Below are positions 34,801 through 46,258 of a stretch of 64,000 nucleotides of DNA, piece after piece. The DNA lies in assembly GCA_021397835.1 (NCBI GenBank), contig JAJFZO010000049.1, positions 3,105,001 through 3,169,000 on the forward strand, read 5' to 3'. The notes below the pieces were generated by a model, which was not told where the DNA came from, did no database searches, and saw nothing but the letters and a program-made list of their open reading frames with translations. Every line of letters starts with the position of its first letter. Within the stretch, counting starts at the first letter, position 1. Made by a program: the position numbers and the translations under genes. Source of the stretch: Moringa oleifera. Lineage: Eukaryota > Streptophyta > Magnoliopsida > Brassicales > Moringaceae.

Positions 34801-36636
34801 ATGATGGGAAGCGGCTTCTTCTGCTTTCCGTTGTCTGATTCCCATGAACTAATCCAAGGTAGCCACTGTGTCCAAGATTGTAAGAAAGAGGAGGTAGGGA
34901 CAAAAGGGAAGCAAGTGTATCTCTATGGAATAGAGGATTGGGAAGACTTTGATCCTTTTTGCTCTGACTTTGGATATGTTCATCAAGAAGCCAAGAAAGG
35001 AGCGTACCAGCTTGAAGATGATCAGCCACAACAGCAGCAGCCAGAGGAAACTAAGTCGAATTATGTCACACCGGAGGAGTTCCCGTTTGATTCTGATTAC
35101 CCAACAAGAGTATCGATCGATGAAACTCCAAAGCAGAAAAACATCGAAATCAGGAGTGGTTTAGCTGAATTTATCGGACCCGACAATGAAAAATCTTACC
35201 TTGGTCTGTCAGCAATGGAGCTTCTCTGTAACTCTGGAAGTGGGTTCAGGAAATCGAAACCAGACCTTTGTAGCACCAGCGTATCAGAGGAAACAAGCAA
35301 TATGGGTGGCGTTCACAAGCTATCCATGGAAGGAATCATGCAAGTGGCTGCAGCCAGATACCTACAGTTCTCCGAGATGAGGTACGACGATTTGTCCATG
35401 GTGATGCACCCTTTTGGTTATGCTCTCTCCGGCCTGTCTGAGGAAGAAATGAGAGATGTGGAACTCGTTCACCTTCTTCTGGCTGCAGCAGAGAAATTGG
35501 CTTACCAGCAACTTGAACCCGCAAGCAGACTTCTTTCCCACTGCGAATGGATTGCCTCTAAGAAAGGCAATCCTGTTCAGAGAATTGTGCTCTACTTTGC
35601 TGAAGCTCTGCGAGAGAGGATCGACAAAGAGAAAGGGACGATCTCGTCGAAGGAATTGGATCAGGCAAAAGGGGATTTTGAAGCCACTCACGGTCTGGGT
35701 ACCAACATCGTATTCGTCGAAATGCACATGCGGCTTCCATTCCTGCAAGTAATGCAGTTTACAGGAATACAAGCGATATTAGAGAACCTGGGTTCTGCAA
35801 GTAAGGTTCATCTGATAGATCTCGAGATCAGGAGCGGAGTTCAATGGGCAGTTCTGATACAAGCTCTTGCAGAGCGAGATGAACAGAATATCGAGCTCCT
35901 TAAGATAACTGCAGTAGGACTGACAGGTAAAGAGAAAATCAAAGAGACGGGTAACAGGCTAAAAACTTTAGCTGACTCCATGAACTTGCCTCTCTTATTC
36001 AACACAGTTTATGTATCAGACATGGCAGAGATAAAGGAAGAACTCTTCGAAATCAAAGACGGCGAATACGTCGCCGTATACAGTCCCTTAATTCTAAGAA
36101 CAATGATTTCGAGACCGAGTTGCTTAGAAAAGTTAATGACAGTGATCAAAAACCTTAATCCATCAATCATGGTGGTCATCGAAGTCGAAGCAAACCACAA
36201 TTCGCCCTCGTTCGTGAACCGCTTCGTCGAAGCTCTCTTCTTCTACAGCACATACTTCGATTGCCTTGAAACCTTCATGAACGACAACGTCGAGTTAAGA
36301 GTCGCGACAGAGCAAATCTTAAGCAAGGGGATCCGAGAAATCGTAGCCATGGATGGCAGCGATAGGGTTGCGAGAAGCGTGAAGATGGAAGTCTGGAAAG
36401 CGTTCTTCGCGAGGTATAAAATGGTGGAGATTGGATTCAGTGATTGCTCTCTGTACCAAGCTGGTCTGGTTATTAAACAGTTTCCTCGCAGTACTCGGCA
36501 TTGCACGCTTGCGAAGAACGGGAAGAGTGTGATTGTTGGGTGGAAGGGCACGCCATTAAACTCTGTTTCAGCTTGGAAGTTCTCTGTGAAGAGATATAGA
36601 AGGCCATTTTTAAATCATAGATTCTCAAATGCTTAA
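34801..36636 (+). CDS. GRAS-family transcriptional regulator, RGL1-like but lacking a DELLA motif
   Basis: Single-exon gene for 611 residues, typical of GRAS proteins. The N-terminal 190 residues are variable and acidic with a short Gln run (QPQQQQPEE, near residue 73). They contain neither DELLA nor TVHYNP motifs. The GRAS domain begins near residue 218 with the first Leu-rich repeat (VELVHLLLAAAEKLAYQQ). A VHLIDLEIRSGVQW block is the VHIID motif (about 335). The second Leu-rich and PFYRE regions follow (RFVEALFFYSTYFDCLE). The SAW region near the end includes VGWKGTPLNSVSAWKF. GRAS proteins act as nuclear co-regulators. Without the DELLA segment, gibberellin-triggered degradation through GID1 is not expected. 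The first in-frame ATG (34801) is immediately followed by a second. Confidence 0.9.
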   Translation: MMGSGFFCFPLSDSHELIQGSHCVQDCKKEEVGTKGKQVYLYGIEDWEDFDPFCSDFGYVHQEAKKGAYQLEDDQPQQQQPEETKSNYVTPEEFPFDSDYPTRVSIDETPKQKNIEIRSGLAEFIGPDNEKSYLGLSAMELLCNSGSGFRKSKPDLCSTSVSEETSNMGGVHKLSMEGIMQVAAARYLQFSEMRYDDLSMVMHPFGYALSGLSEEEMRDVELVHLLLAAAEKLAYQQLEPASRLLSHCEWIASKKGNPVQRIVLYFAEALRERIDKEKGTISSKELDQAKGDFEATHGLGTNIVFVEMHMRLPFLQVMQFTGIQAILENLGSASKVHLIDLEIRSGVQWAVLIQALAERDEQNIELLKITAVGLTGKEKIKETGNRLKTLADSMNLPLLFNTVYVSDMAEIKEELFEIKDGEYVAVYSPLILRTMISRPSCLEKLMTVIKNLNPSIMVVIEVEANHNSPSFVNRFVEALFFYSTYFDCLETFMNDNVELRVATEQILSKGIREIVAMDGSDRVARSVKMEVWKAFFARYKMVEIGFSDCSLYQAGLVIKQFPRSTRHCTLAKNGKSVIVGWKGTPLNSVSAWKFSVKRYRRPFLNHRFSNA

Positions 36637-37048
36637 TGTAATCTTCGTTTGCAGAGTAGTTAAAAGGGCTGTTTGGCTCAAAGTACATTGTTAGATAAAT
36701 TTTTCCTTTTCATAATTAAATACTTTTAAAAAAAATCAACCAAAAAAATTGGAAAAAAGAAAAATAAATTAAATAAAATATTCAGAGTAGTTTAGAAAAA
36801 ATAAATAAATAAATTGTTGATGTCAATGTTGAGTTATCAATTGGACTTGCTCGAAGCCCAGGCCTGTGAGGCGCGTGGCGCCCGCCCAGCAAATAAGGAA
36901 AATTATTAATAAAAAGTTTTTAAGCCACGTCACTGACACGTCACACGTGTCGATCCTTGCGCAGCCCCTTTTTCTTCAGATTTTTTCCCACACATGCTCT
37001 GTCTCTCTCTCTTTCTCTCTCGATTGGGTCACTGGGGCAGGGCAAACT
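36637..37048. other. Compact gap between the GRAS gene and SWN
   Basis: About 410 bases: GRAS 3' flank, an AT-rich middle, then the SWN promoter with an ACGT-core cluster (36926-36952) and a CT-rich leader (about 36997-37022). Confidence 0.6.
36926..36952 (+). promoter_or_regulatory. Cluster of three ACGT cores including a CACGTG G-box, SWN promoter
   Basis: ACGT cores occur at 36927, 36938 and 36945. The last is a perfect palindromic G-box (CACGTG, 36944-36949), and the middle one is in TGACACGTCA context. They lie about 100-120 bp upstream of the SWN start codon. bZIP and bHLH factors bind such sites. Clustering favours function over chance, but no binding evidence is available. Confidence 0.5.
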
Positions 37049-40000
37049 ATGGTGTCCAAAGCGAGCGACTCTTCGAAATCCAGAGTTAGATTCTCTTTAT
37101 CCCCCTCTATCTTGAATTCGCTTTTTCTTGATTTTTTTGGTTATCTTGTTGGTATTTATCATCGAATTAATATAATTCTGATGAGTCAATGAATCAGATA
37201 AGTAATGACAGAGTTAAGCCAATAACTTATTTTCCCTCTTTTCTTTTAATTTTTAAGTTTTCTGGACTTCAAGATTTATGTCAATCTAATTCGAATTGTA
37301 GAAGTTGAAAAAAATTGGAGACTTTCTTTTTTTTTAACAAGAGAAATGGATGCCACATGCTCTAAGGGTGGTTTACTATTGCTTGATCATATGAAAAAAT
37401 GTGCCACTTGTTAATCTGACGATTGAATTGGTTAGAGTAGTTCAGTTTTGGAGTTTTTTTTATCAGATAATTTGGAGATTTTTCATAGTTCTTTCATTGA
37501 TTGGGCAGAAATCCCATGGAGAACAGTCTGAAAGTCTTGGAGGTTTGTCATATAAGTTAATTCAGCTTAAAAAGCAAATTCAAGCACAGAGAGTTGTTTC
37601 AATAAAAGTAAGCCTCCTGAAATTTGTAGCTATAATGGTTATTTAGTTATTGAACTTCATCTCCAGACTGTGCTTAGGTTCCAACATCTCCTGCATAAAA
37701 AGGAAAATGCTAAGTTAGCTGTGATTTGTTCACGTGTTTGCTTTTAATAACCATCTATGTTGTTTCATATGATCTCTATAACTCTATTTTGTGCTCCAAG
37801 TTCTGCTACATTTTGCTCATTAATATTCTATTTAGAGTTTGACTGCATTTAATTCTGATGACTTCTAAACTCAAATTTGGCAACATCCCTTTTGTTTACT
37901 TAATTTGGCTTGATATTTGTTTTTTAAAAGAAAATCATATCAATGATGAAAAATATTTCTTTTAATGGAACTTACATATATGTGTTTTATGACTATACGA
38001 CTCTGCTTTTAATTATACGTCTGTAGGATGTGATGATCATGCTATCTTTTGTGGATTTACAGTCTTTTAATTATCTTTATAGTGAAATTTTTCGAAGTCT
38101 TCTTAATAGAAACTTCAAAACCATGAAGTGTGCTTTAATTTACATTGTCAAACTCTGGAAGTAACTCTATTTTTTATTCATGAAACTAATGTCCCGTGCA
38201 GCAAAGAATCGAGAATAATAAGAAGAAACTAGAAACTCATGTTTCTCAGATTCTATCAGCAGCATCAAGTAGAAATTCTTTATCTATGGAGGAGAATGGA
38301 ATTGGGAAAATGCTTTCTGCAAGAATTGAAAACTCTCTCTGCAAATTTAGTGGATTTGCTGAAGGATTGGGAGAAAAAGACTATGCCAATTGTCATGAAG
38401 TTATATCAACAAGCATTAAGCTTCCATATATTGAGAAGATACCACCATATACTGCCTGGATATTTTTGGACAGGTGTCAGACTATAAATATCATTCATAT
38501 TTATTTTAGCTATAGCTGAACTGGATCATATTCCTTATTAGGTTTCTTGCTTTAATAAAGGAATTTCTTGGTAATCTCTAGCTGGAAATACAACTCACTG
38601 CATATCATCTTCTATATTTTGTTGATGTTGGTGTTTGGGTTCTGATTAAGATATTTCCATCTCCTCAGGAGCTTAAACGAATGGAATCTCAAAATACATT
38701 CTTTTTTGGTTTTTCTTTTTCGGTTTTTTTTCTTCAAGTGGAGGGGGGATATATTTGTCATTTCCTCTCTATAAATGATGTAACCTTGTCATATAATCTA
38801 ATATGCATATGGAAGGCAACTTTCAAGGCTTATATGGATGCTTTCTAATTGTTGCATTATTGCAAACTGAAAAAATAGAAGATATCTTTTTTTGGAAGCA
38901 TCAGTTAAAATAAAGGAAACCAGTGTGTGAAAATTATGTTATCGGTCTTTTTATACCAAATAAAATTTTGTGAACACTAGCAAGTTGATCCTGTACTTGT
39001 TATAAACTTGTAGATTGTGAATGGTTTATTTCCCTTATACATTTATTTTGGACATAGAAGAAGTGCCACCAAATAGTTTTAGGTTTTCAAGGTACATATA
39101 CTCCATAATACTTTGCTATTTGTTCTGACTTTCTACTTATTGCAAATACACTTTTCCTTCGAGACGTTACTTTTTATTAAAATTAAAAACGCACTCTGTA
39201 TATGTTCTGACGAACCATAGATGAATTGGTCTCCACTGCAATTTTGTTTTATATATGAAGATTTTGTTTTTGCTCTTCTTATCTCAAATGTGCCTCACAC
39301 AGCACAGGAATCAGAGAATGGCTGAAGACCAGTCTGTGGTGGGCAGGAGACGAATTTACTATGATCAACATGGCAGTGAAGCTCTGATTTGTAGTGACAG
39401 TGAGGAAGATAATCTAGAACCTGAGGAAGAAAAACATGAATTTTCTGAAGGTGAAGATTGCATTCTATGGTAAGTTGAAAATAACGTGGTGGACCTCAGA
39501 GCAAGATTTATAATTTGGGAAGATGGACAAGGTTTGCTGTTGTAAGACTTTGCAGGGCATTACTTGGTATCCCATCATTGTATTTGGAAAGTTAAACTTC
39601 ACTTGCATTCTTATTGTATTCATTGTCTCTATAAAATCAACTCAGTCAGAAAAGAAGCAGAGGTAGTAGGCATTATTCAGGAATCATTCTATGGCCAGAA
39701 CATTTCAAGAAATAAAAGAACATCAAAGTGGGGATTGATACAACAATCTCATACGAGGCTAATTTCCTCCTGTCAGTTTCGTCTCATAATTTGTTTTCCA
39801 TACTTGTTTGGTTGTTCAAGTGGTTATGACTTATGAAGCTCAACCTGAAGGTTGCATTGTTGCTTTCATATATTGCAAGTAGAAGAGTCCTTCTGTAGCT
39901 GTAGCAGATTTCTATGATTTTGTGTTAAAAAATGATCTGCTTGTTAATTCTGTTTTTTATTCTATATTTTTCTATTTTGAATTTGCAGGACAATCTTTCA

Positions 40001-43000
40001 GGAGCATGGGCTAGGTGAGGAAGTGGTGAACATTGTTAGCCATTTTATTGGAGTAAACACTTCAGAAGTTCAGGTATATTGACTGGTTACATTAACATGA
40101 CATTCGTTTTTGGAAGATGTGCTGCTTTCATTCAATTTTTCAAAGTTTCATCAACATTTCTAGTTTTTTGGAAACATGTTTTCTTTGTTGAAGACAGATA
40201 TATTTATATTTGGGATGTGCTGCAGGAACGTTACAGCACACTCCAAGAAAAGTATAACCAAGATATCAAAGATTGTGAGGATTCTGGATCTCAGTGGACT
40301 ACCTCTCTGGACAAGAGTCTCAGTGCTGCTCTTGATTCTTTTGATAACCTATTTTGTCGTCGTTGCTTGGTACTTGGTCTCCTCACCATTTCTTTCCTTA
40401 TTTGTTAAAAAGAATGTCTTCCTGGCAGTGTTTGACATACTCCTCTGAACTGGTTCAATGTCCTATCCACTTTTGTCTATCCAACAGCTATTTGACTGTC
40501 GTCTGCATGGCTGTTCTCAAACTTTAATTAATCCTGTAAGTGGCAGTACCATTCATTTTCTTTTTCAACTTTGTGTGTGAAGGTTTCAGTGATTTTTTTT
40601 TGGACCAGAAAGGTGTCAGTGATTAACTTGATTGGGTGCCTTTGCTTGACAGAGTGAAAAGCAGCCATATTGGTCTGAATATGAAGATGATAGGAAACCC
40701 TGCAGTGACCATTGTTACCTTCAGGTATATATATCTCTCTCTCTGTACGCCTTGTGTGCTACGAACACTTTGTCTGTCCTCCTGTTTGCTTCAACCCAAA
40801 CTGGCATGATGCCTCGCACCCTTCCTTGTGCTTCAATTCTGTTGTTATTTATCAAAAGGAGGGAAAGAACATGTACTTCCGGGAGTATACTTGCTCCACG
40901 TACATGCCCACATGCATCATCATGATTATGCAAATCTCTGTTGTTGTTTGCATTCTGCCTTGCATAGCAGAGTTCTGATGTTTGATTTCCATTTCAATGA
41001 TTGCAGTTAAGAGCTGTGAAAGACATGTCAGAGGGCTCCAATGTTGGTGCCCTGTATAGCATGAAAAGCAGTTTAGAAGAGAAATGCAGGACTGCAGGCC
41101 CTTCTGATGTTGAAGGGCCAGATGGTGGTACTGATGTGGACCTCATACAAGTTGAAATCGTCTCCAAGAGGGAGATACCTTTTACTCCAGAAGCTGTTCA
41201 GAACTCAGAAGTTGATGTTGAAGCTCTAAATACTGCTTCATTTACTATGGAAAAGAATGATCATGAAAGTTTGGGAAAACGCAAGGCCTTAGAGCATACA
41301 AGTACTGTGCTAGATGACTTAAAACATGTTTCTCATGATCTTCAGGTTTCTTCAAGTAAGAAACAGAAAACACTAGTGGCTTCAGATGTGGATACCATGT
41401 CTAGTGTTACTGCCCCAAGCCTGGATCAAATTTGCATTTCCAGTGTCAAGAAGGGGCACCAAAATAGTGGAACACCTAATGAAAGTGAAATTCAAGTGCC
41501 TGCCGGGACTATTTCAAAGAATTCAGCTGAAATCACACCAGACAAATCTGGTTGTGCTGGTGGCATTTCCCATGACCAAACAGAGAACAGTATCACAGAT
41601 GGAGCTAAAGACATTGCAGAAGCACCTCAAAACAAGCAGTCATACTCCGAGTGGAAACCAATTGAGAAAGAACTATATATAAAGGGAGTGGAAATATTTG
41701 GGCGAAATAGGTGAAAATAGGATCCTTATTTATTTATCCTTTCTGTATGCACTATCCTTGTCACATGCATATGGATGGTGATCATAAAGAATTAGAAAAG
41801 CCTGTATCTTTGTTTATTACTTCTTCAGTTAAAGCAGAGTTCACGATTTGCAGTTGCCTTATAGCGAGGAACCTACTTTCTGGCTTGAAGACTTGCATAG
41901 AGGTATCAAGTTACATGCGTGATGGTGGGCCGTCAATGCTTTATAGATCTGTTACTCCCAATTCATTTTTGGAGGAAAATGGGAAAGGTGACTCAGATAA
42001 TACGGTATGTGTTATATATCCCTTCTTTTCTTTTTCTTTTTCCTTTTTGGTTTCCCTAGATGCGACTTCCCTTTTAGAAATACACGGGCAAAGAAAGTGC
42101 TCAGCTCACCTAAGACTTCAACACCATATATTTGGTAATCACAGCATCTATAAGTTGCCTCGGCAAGCATCCTATTCTTGTGTTCTTTGCATGACTTAAA
42201 GCTTACTTTGTTGAACAAGAAGTATTCTACCAGTATATTAAATCCTAAACATCTATGTTAGCATATTGCAAAGTAGAGTTGAGAACTTTCAACTTTATGT
42301 TCATCAAGTTTGTCTGCTTGAGTTAAAAGCTTGGCAAACCAGCAAGAGGAGAGAGATTTTTACACACTGAGAGTGTGAGAAGCTTCAAGAAAGAATTACA
42401 TTGCTCTAAACGAAGAGAATTGTCCCAACAACCCGACTTTTCACTTCCATCTTTATTCTGTGATTTCTACATTTCTTTCTAAGAGTTATTATTAAGTTAG
42501 TGTTGTCTGTTATTTGTACTGGGTATTGCATTTTGGAGCCCAATAAGCTGGTTGTGCATTATAGGCCCTTACATTTGTGATGTTTTTATGCTATTGTCTT
42601 AGGAGCAAGAGATGCCAACGAGAACCAGGTTACTTCGTAGAAGGGGCAAAACACGGAAGCTGAAATATTCTTGGAAGTCTGCTGGCCATCCATCAATTTG
42701 GAAAAGAATCGCAGATGGCAAAAACCAGTCTTGTAAGCAGTATACACCATGTGGATGCCAGTCTATGTGTGGAAAGCAATGTCCTTGTCTAAATAATGGA
42801 ACTTGCTGTGAGAAGTATTGCGGGTATGCTAATATATTTTCTAATAAGTTGGTAGGAAGATGCATGGATGATATAGAACAACCAGTTATTGTATCCTGTG
42901 GGTTGGTATCCTTGCCAGTAGTGGGGCCTGGACATGGATGTTTCATGTTTGTTTGGTCGAAGGATTATTTCAGATAGTTAAGTATGTGAATAGTATCTTT

Positions 43001-45142
43001 TGGAGTGGTAGAACAGAAATCTTGCAGCAAACCTAGTAGTTTTGTAAATGCTGGGTTTGAGTTGTTTCAGGGAAGTGTCTCATAGGTTTCCATTTTTGCT
43101 GAGGGAAATTTTCTTTCTTTGCCTTTGACTCTGGATAGAAAGAATTCCATATTTGGAATATTTTTTTTCCTTGGATATCTCTGCTAACACAATATTAACT
43201 TTAGTTGCAATTTCATGAATTAGGAGAAGAAATTTAATTTATTCAATTGGTGAATATTATTTCTTCAGGTGCTCAAAGAGTTGCAAAAATCGGTTCAGAG
43301 GATGCCACTGTGCAAAGAGTCAATGCAGAAGCCGGCAATGTCCATGCTTTGCTGCTGGACGTGAATGTGATCCAGATGTCTGCCGGAATTGCTGGGTTAG
43401 GTAATGGTTTTTAGATGCTTATTTCTGAAAAATACTTGTTTTCATATTTATTCCAATTAATCCATTGATGTTTGAACGTTCTTTTATCACCTTGTTCATC
43501 AAGAAAATTTAAGTCTTGAACTATTCTTATGAAGGGATAGGTTGAAGCATATTTGCACATAGGAGTATAGATGGATCGAGAGCTGTTTCCAAGGGCTATG
43601 GCACAGTTCTAAGATTAGCCATGCTTGAAGAGAGGAATAATGAAGAGCTAGGATGTGATGAATGCATTATGAGGCTGTAGATTTGTGGTCATAGTACATG
43701 GACAAAGTGAGAGAATTCCCATAAAAATAGTTTCACTGTTTAAGAATATGACCAGTGCCCTGGTTAGTTTAAAGGAAAGGTATAGTTTGTGTTGAGTGCT
43801 TTTCATGTTAAATATTTGACAGGGTTGAGAGTATGGAAGGATTGGGGCAGCAAACTGTGCATTCTTAGACAACAGAAAAGAAGATGGTAACAAAAATGTT
43901 TCATGTTGCGTATGATATTATAGAAAAATTTGGCCTTGCATGCATCAGCATTGAATGATGTCACTATCTTTTACTTTTACTTTTTGTTTAAATCATTGTA
44001 GAACTGTTATCATTTTCTGCATTTTCCTTTTCTCTTTTCTCTATAAATACACCCTCTAGCTATTAGCACCTTCTGTGGATGACAGGCATCTAAGCTGTAA
44101 TCTGGAATTAGTAACTGGTCGACTTTAATTGGTAACCCTAATTGGATAAGTGATGGCATTTCATTCCATCTCAAGCATTTCAAATAATACAATACTTAAA
44201 TACAGTTGTGGAGACGGTTCATTGGGTGAGCCACCAAAACGGGGAGATGGTCAATGTGGAAACATGAGACTGCTCCTAAGGCAACAGCAGAGGGTGAGCA
44301 ATTCAGAATTTTTCGGTTATTAAGTCGATAATGAAATTACGTTTTTGAAGAAATATGTTTGTTATACCTCTGATCCATCTTTCCTCTTCAGATCCTCTTG
44401 GCAAAGTCTGATGTTGCTGGATGGGGAGCCTTTTTAAAGGTAGTAAGATAATTCTCCCCGTCTCTCTGTCTGTAGCTGTTTCTTATTTCTGCTTGGTTAA
44501 CTGGTTGAGGTTGTTTCAGAATTCTGTCAACAAACATGATTATTTAGGAGAATATACCGGTGAACTGATTTCTCACCGAGAAGCAGATAAGCGTGGAAAA
44601 ATTTATGATCGTGCAAATTCGTCATTCCTTTTTGACTTGAATGATCAGGCAAGTGGCCTCTGTTGCTTACAATGTTCACCACACAGTTGACTTTGTGTTA
44701 TATCCTTCTTTTATTATTCACACCGACAGCTTTTTTAACATTCAAGAATGCAAGATTAAAGCCAACAGATCTGAAATCTGCTACTTGATTCTTTGCAGTG
44801 TGTCCTTGATGCTTACCGCAAAGGAGACAAGCTAAAATTTGCGAATCACTCATCAAACCCTAACTGCTATGCCAAGGTACCACAGTTTCAGAATATTGCT
44901 CTGTCTAGTTAGTTCTTGTTAGTTGAGCTTATATATTACTCGTTCTACAGGTAATGCTTGTGGCAGGGGATCATAGGGTTGGTATCTTTGCCAAGGAGCA
45001 TATTGAAGCCAGTGAGGAGCTTTTCTATGATTATCGTTATGGACCAGACCAAGCACCTGCATGGGCTCGAAAACCTGAGGGTTCCAAGAGGGATGATTCC
45101 TCTGTCAATCAAGGTAGAGCAAAGAAACACCAGTCTCATTGA
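37049..45142 (+). CDS. SWN: Histone H3K27 methyltransferase SWINGER (EZA1), Polycomb PRC2 catalytic subunit
   Basis: E(z)-type enzyme that trimethylates histone H3 lysine 27 within nuclear PRC2. It is 886 residues in 17 coding exons: 37049-37084, 37509-37607, 38202-38473, 39308-39469, 39989-40073, 40226-40369, 40488-40535, 40653-40724, 41007-41710, 41854-42004, 42603-42823, 43269-43400, 44206-44293, 44392-44439, 44520-44648, 44799-44876, 44951-45142. Landmarks are [14 protein letters not shown], the [16 protein letters not shown]ys region, [17 protein letters not shown] (SANT-like), the CXC domain from [13 protein letters not shown] to DPDVCRNCW, and a SET domain with [22 protein letters not shown] and ELFYDYRYG. 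The short N-terminus and EGSKRDDS...KKHQSH tail identify SWN rather than CLF. Intron 15 has a GC donor. Residue 798 is Cys where relatives have Tyr or Phe. Confidence 0.97.
44649..44798 (+). other. GC-AG intron 15 of SWN
   Basis: The exon ending LFDLNDQ closes with CAG followed by GCAAGT, and the next exon opens after TTGCAG. The CAG|GCAAGT context is the consensus for U2-type GC-AG introns. No GT donor nearby keeps the frame and the conserved protein. Confidence 0.9.
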
Positions 45143-46258
45143 GTAGACATGTTTTGGAATCTTCATTTAGGCTTGAGTCTATATTACCTATACAAATCTT
45201 TAATGTGACCTATTAGGAAGAGGCGCTACTTCATGAACGAATAAATTATGTGATAGTCTTTGTGTATAGATGGCAAGATCAAGGTCAATCAATAAATATA
45301 GAGGGGCGATGAGTGTCCGAAGTTATCATACTCGGTTGTAATAAGCTAGAAAGTTTTTCTAGTGTCTTCTCTACAGTAGACAATAAGAGTCAACTATTGT
45401 TGTGAGAGACATGTAGCATTGTTACGGTTATAGTTGAAATTATTATCTTCATGATTATCATAATATGTTTGATATTGCTGGTATGTTATTATTCTTAAAT
45501 TCCCCTTTTTCCTACAATAATAGTTGAAATCTAAATAATTGAAATCAATTATCATAATTATAACAATTGATTCTGTGATTTGTTGATGCTTAACTCCCAT
45601 GTTGTATCTATTTTGTTTTCGGCCAAGGATTAATACCAATCCTGTCCCCAGAAATGGGAGACTGCCTTGTTTTGCAGAAATTTGTTTATTTACTTCATGA
45701 AACAGCTACTTGGCCTTGAAATCATTCTGGAGGCCAACTTATGATGTGTCTTGAGACAAGCACAGACCCGAGTCATTTGACTTTGTGATTTAGATCGACG
45801 TCAACACTTTGGAATTTTTATTCAGGCTGATCCTCAAAATTTCCTTTCTTCTAATTGTTATGAAGACCTAAGCTAAAACTTTGCAAGTGATTTGTGCAGC
45901 TAAAAAAAAAAAATAAAAATCCATTTACTGCATCGAAAGACAGCCAAGCTATGTAAGAATAATTTCACCATTGAGATAAACTCAGCGCTGACCCTGATGA
46001 AAATGTAATCCAAGCTTTATCAGGCCTAGCATTTCCTGCTGCAGACATTTCGTAAGGAACATAAAACCAATTTTATGGATCAGAAATGTAAAAAGATCTT
46101 GCTCCAATAAATGAATTTAAAAAAGGAAAATTACAGTTTCCTTAGACAATTTCCCCAGAAAATAAATAATATAAAAAAGGAAAATTACAGTTTGCACCCT
46201 AACTTACAAAAGGGTATAAACAGCTGAGAATATACAAGCTGAAGAATATAAACCTGCC
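45143..46258. other. Intergenic region between convergent SWN and TBL genes
   Basis: Contains the 3' UTRs of SWN (+) and the TBL gene (-). I see no additional coding or RNA gene. A poly-A run lies at about 45903-45915, and GAAAATTACAGTTT is repeated (about 46127 and 46179), a small direct duplication. Confidence 0.55.

Noticed and set aside
34801..35380. Possible DELLA and TVHYNP motifs in the GRAS N-terminus
   Set aside because: Read in full, and neither motif is present. Acidic residues alone do not make it a DELLA protein.
37049..45142. Identification as CURLY LEAF rather than SWN
   Set aside because: The N-terminus, the EKQPYWS region, the SANT-like [12 protein letters not shown] stretch and the KKHQSH end match SWN/EZA1. 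CLF has a different tail and linker.
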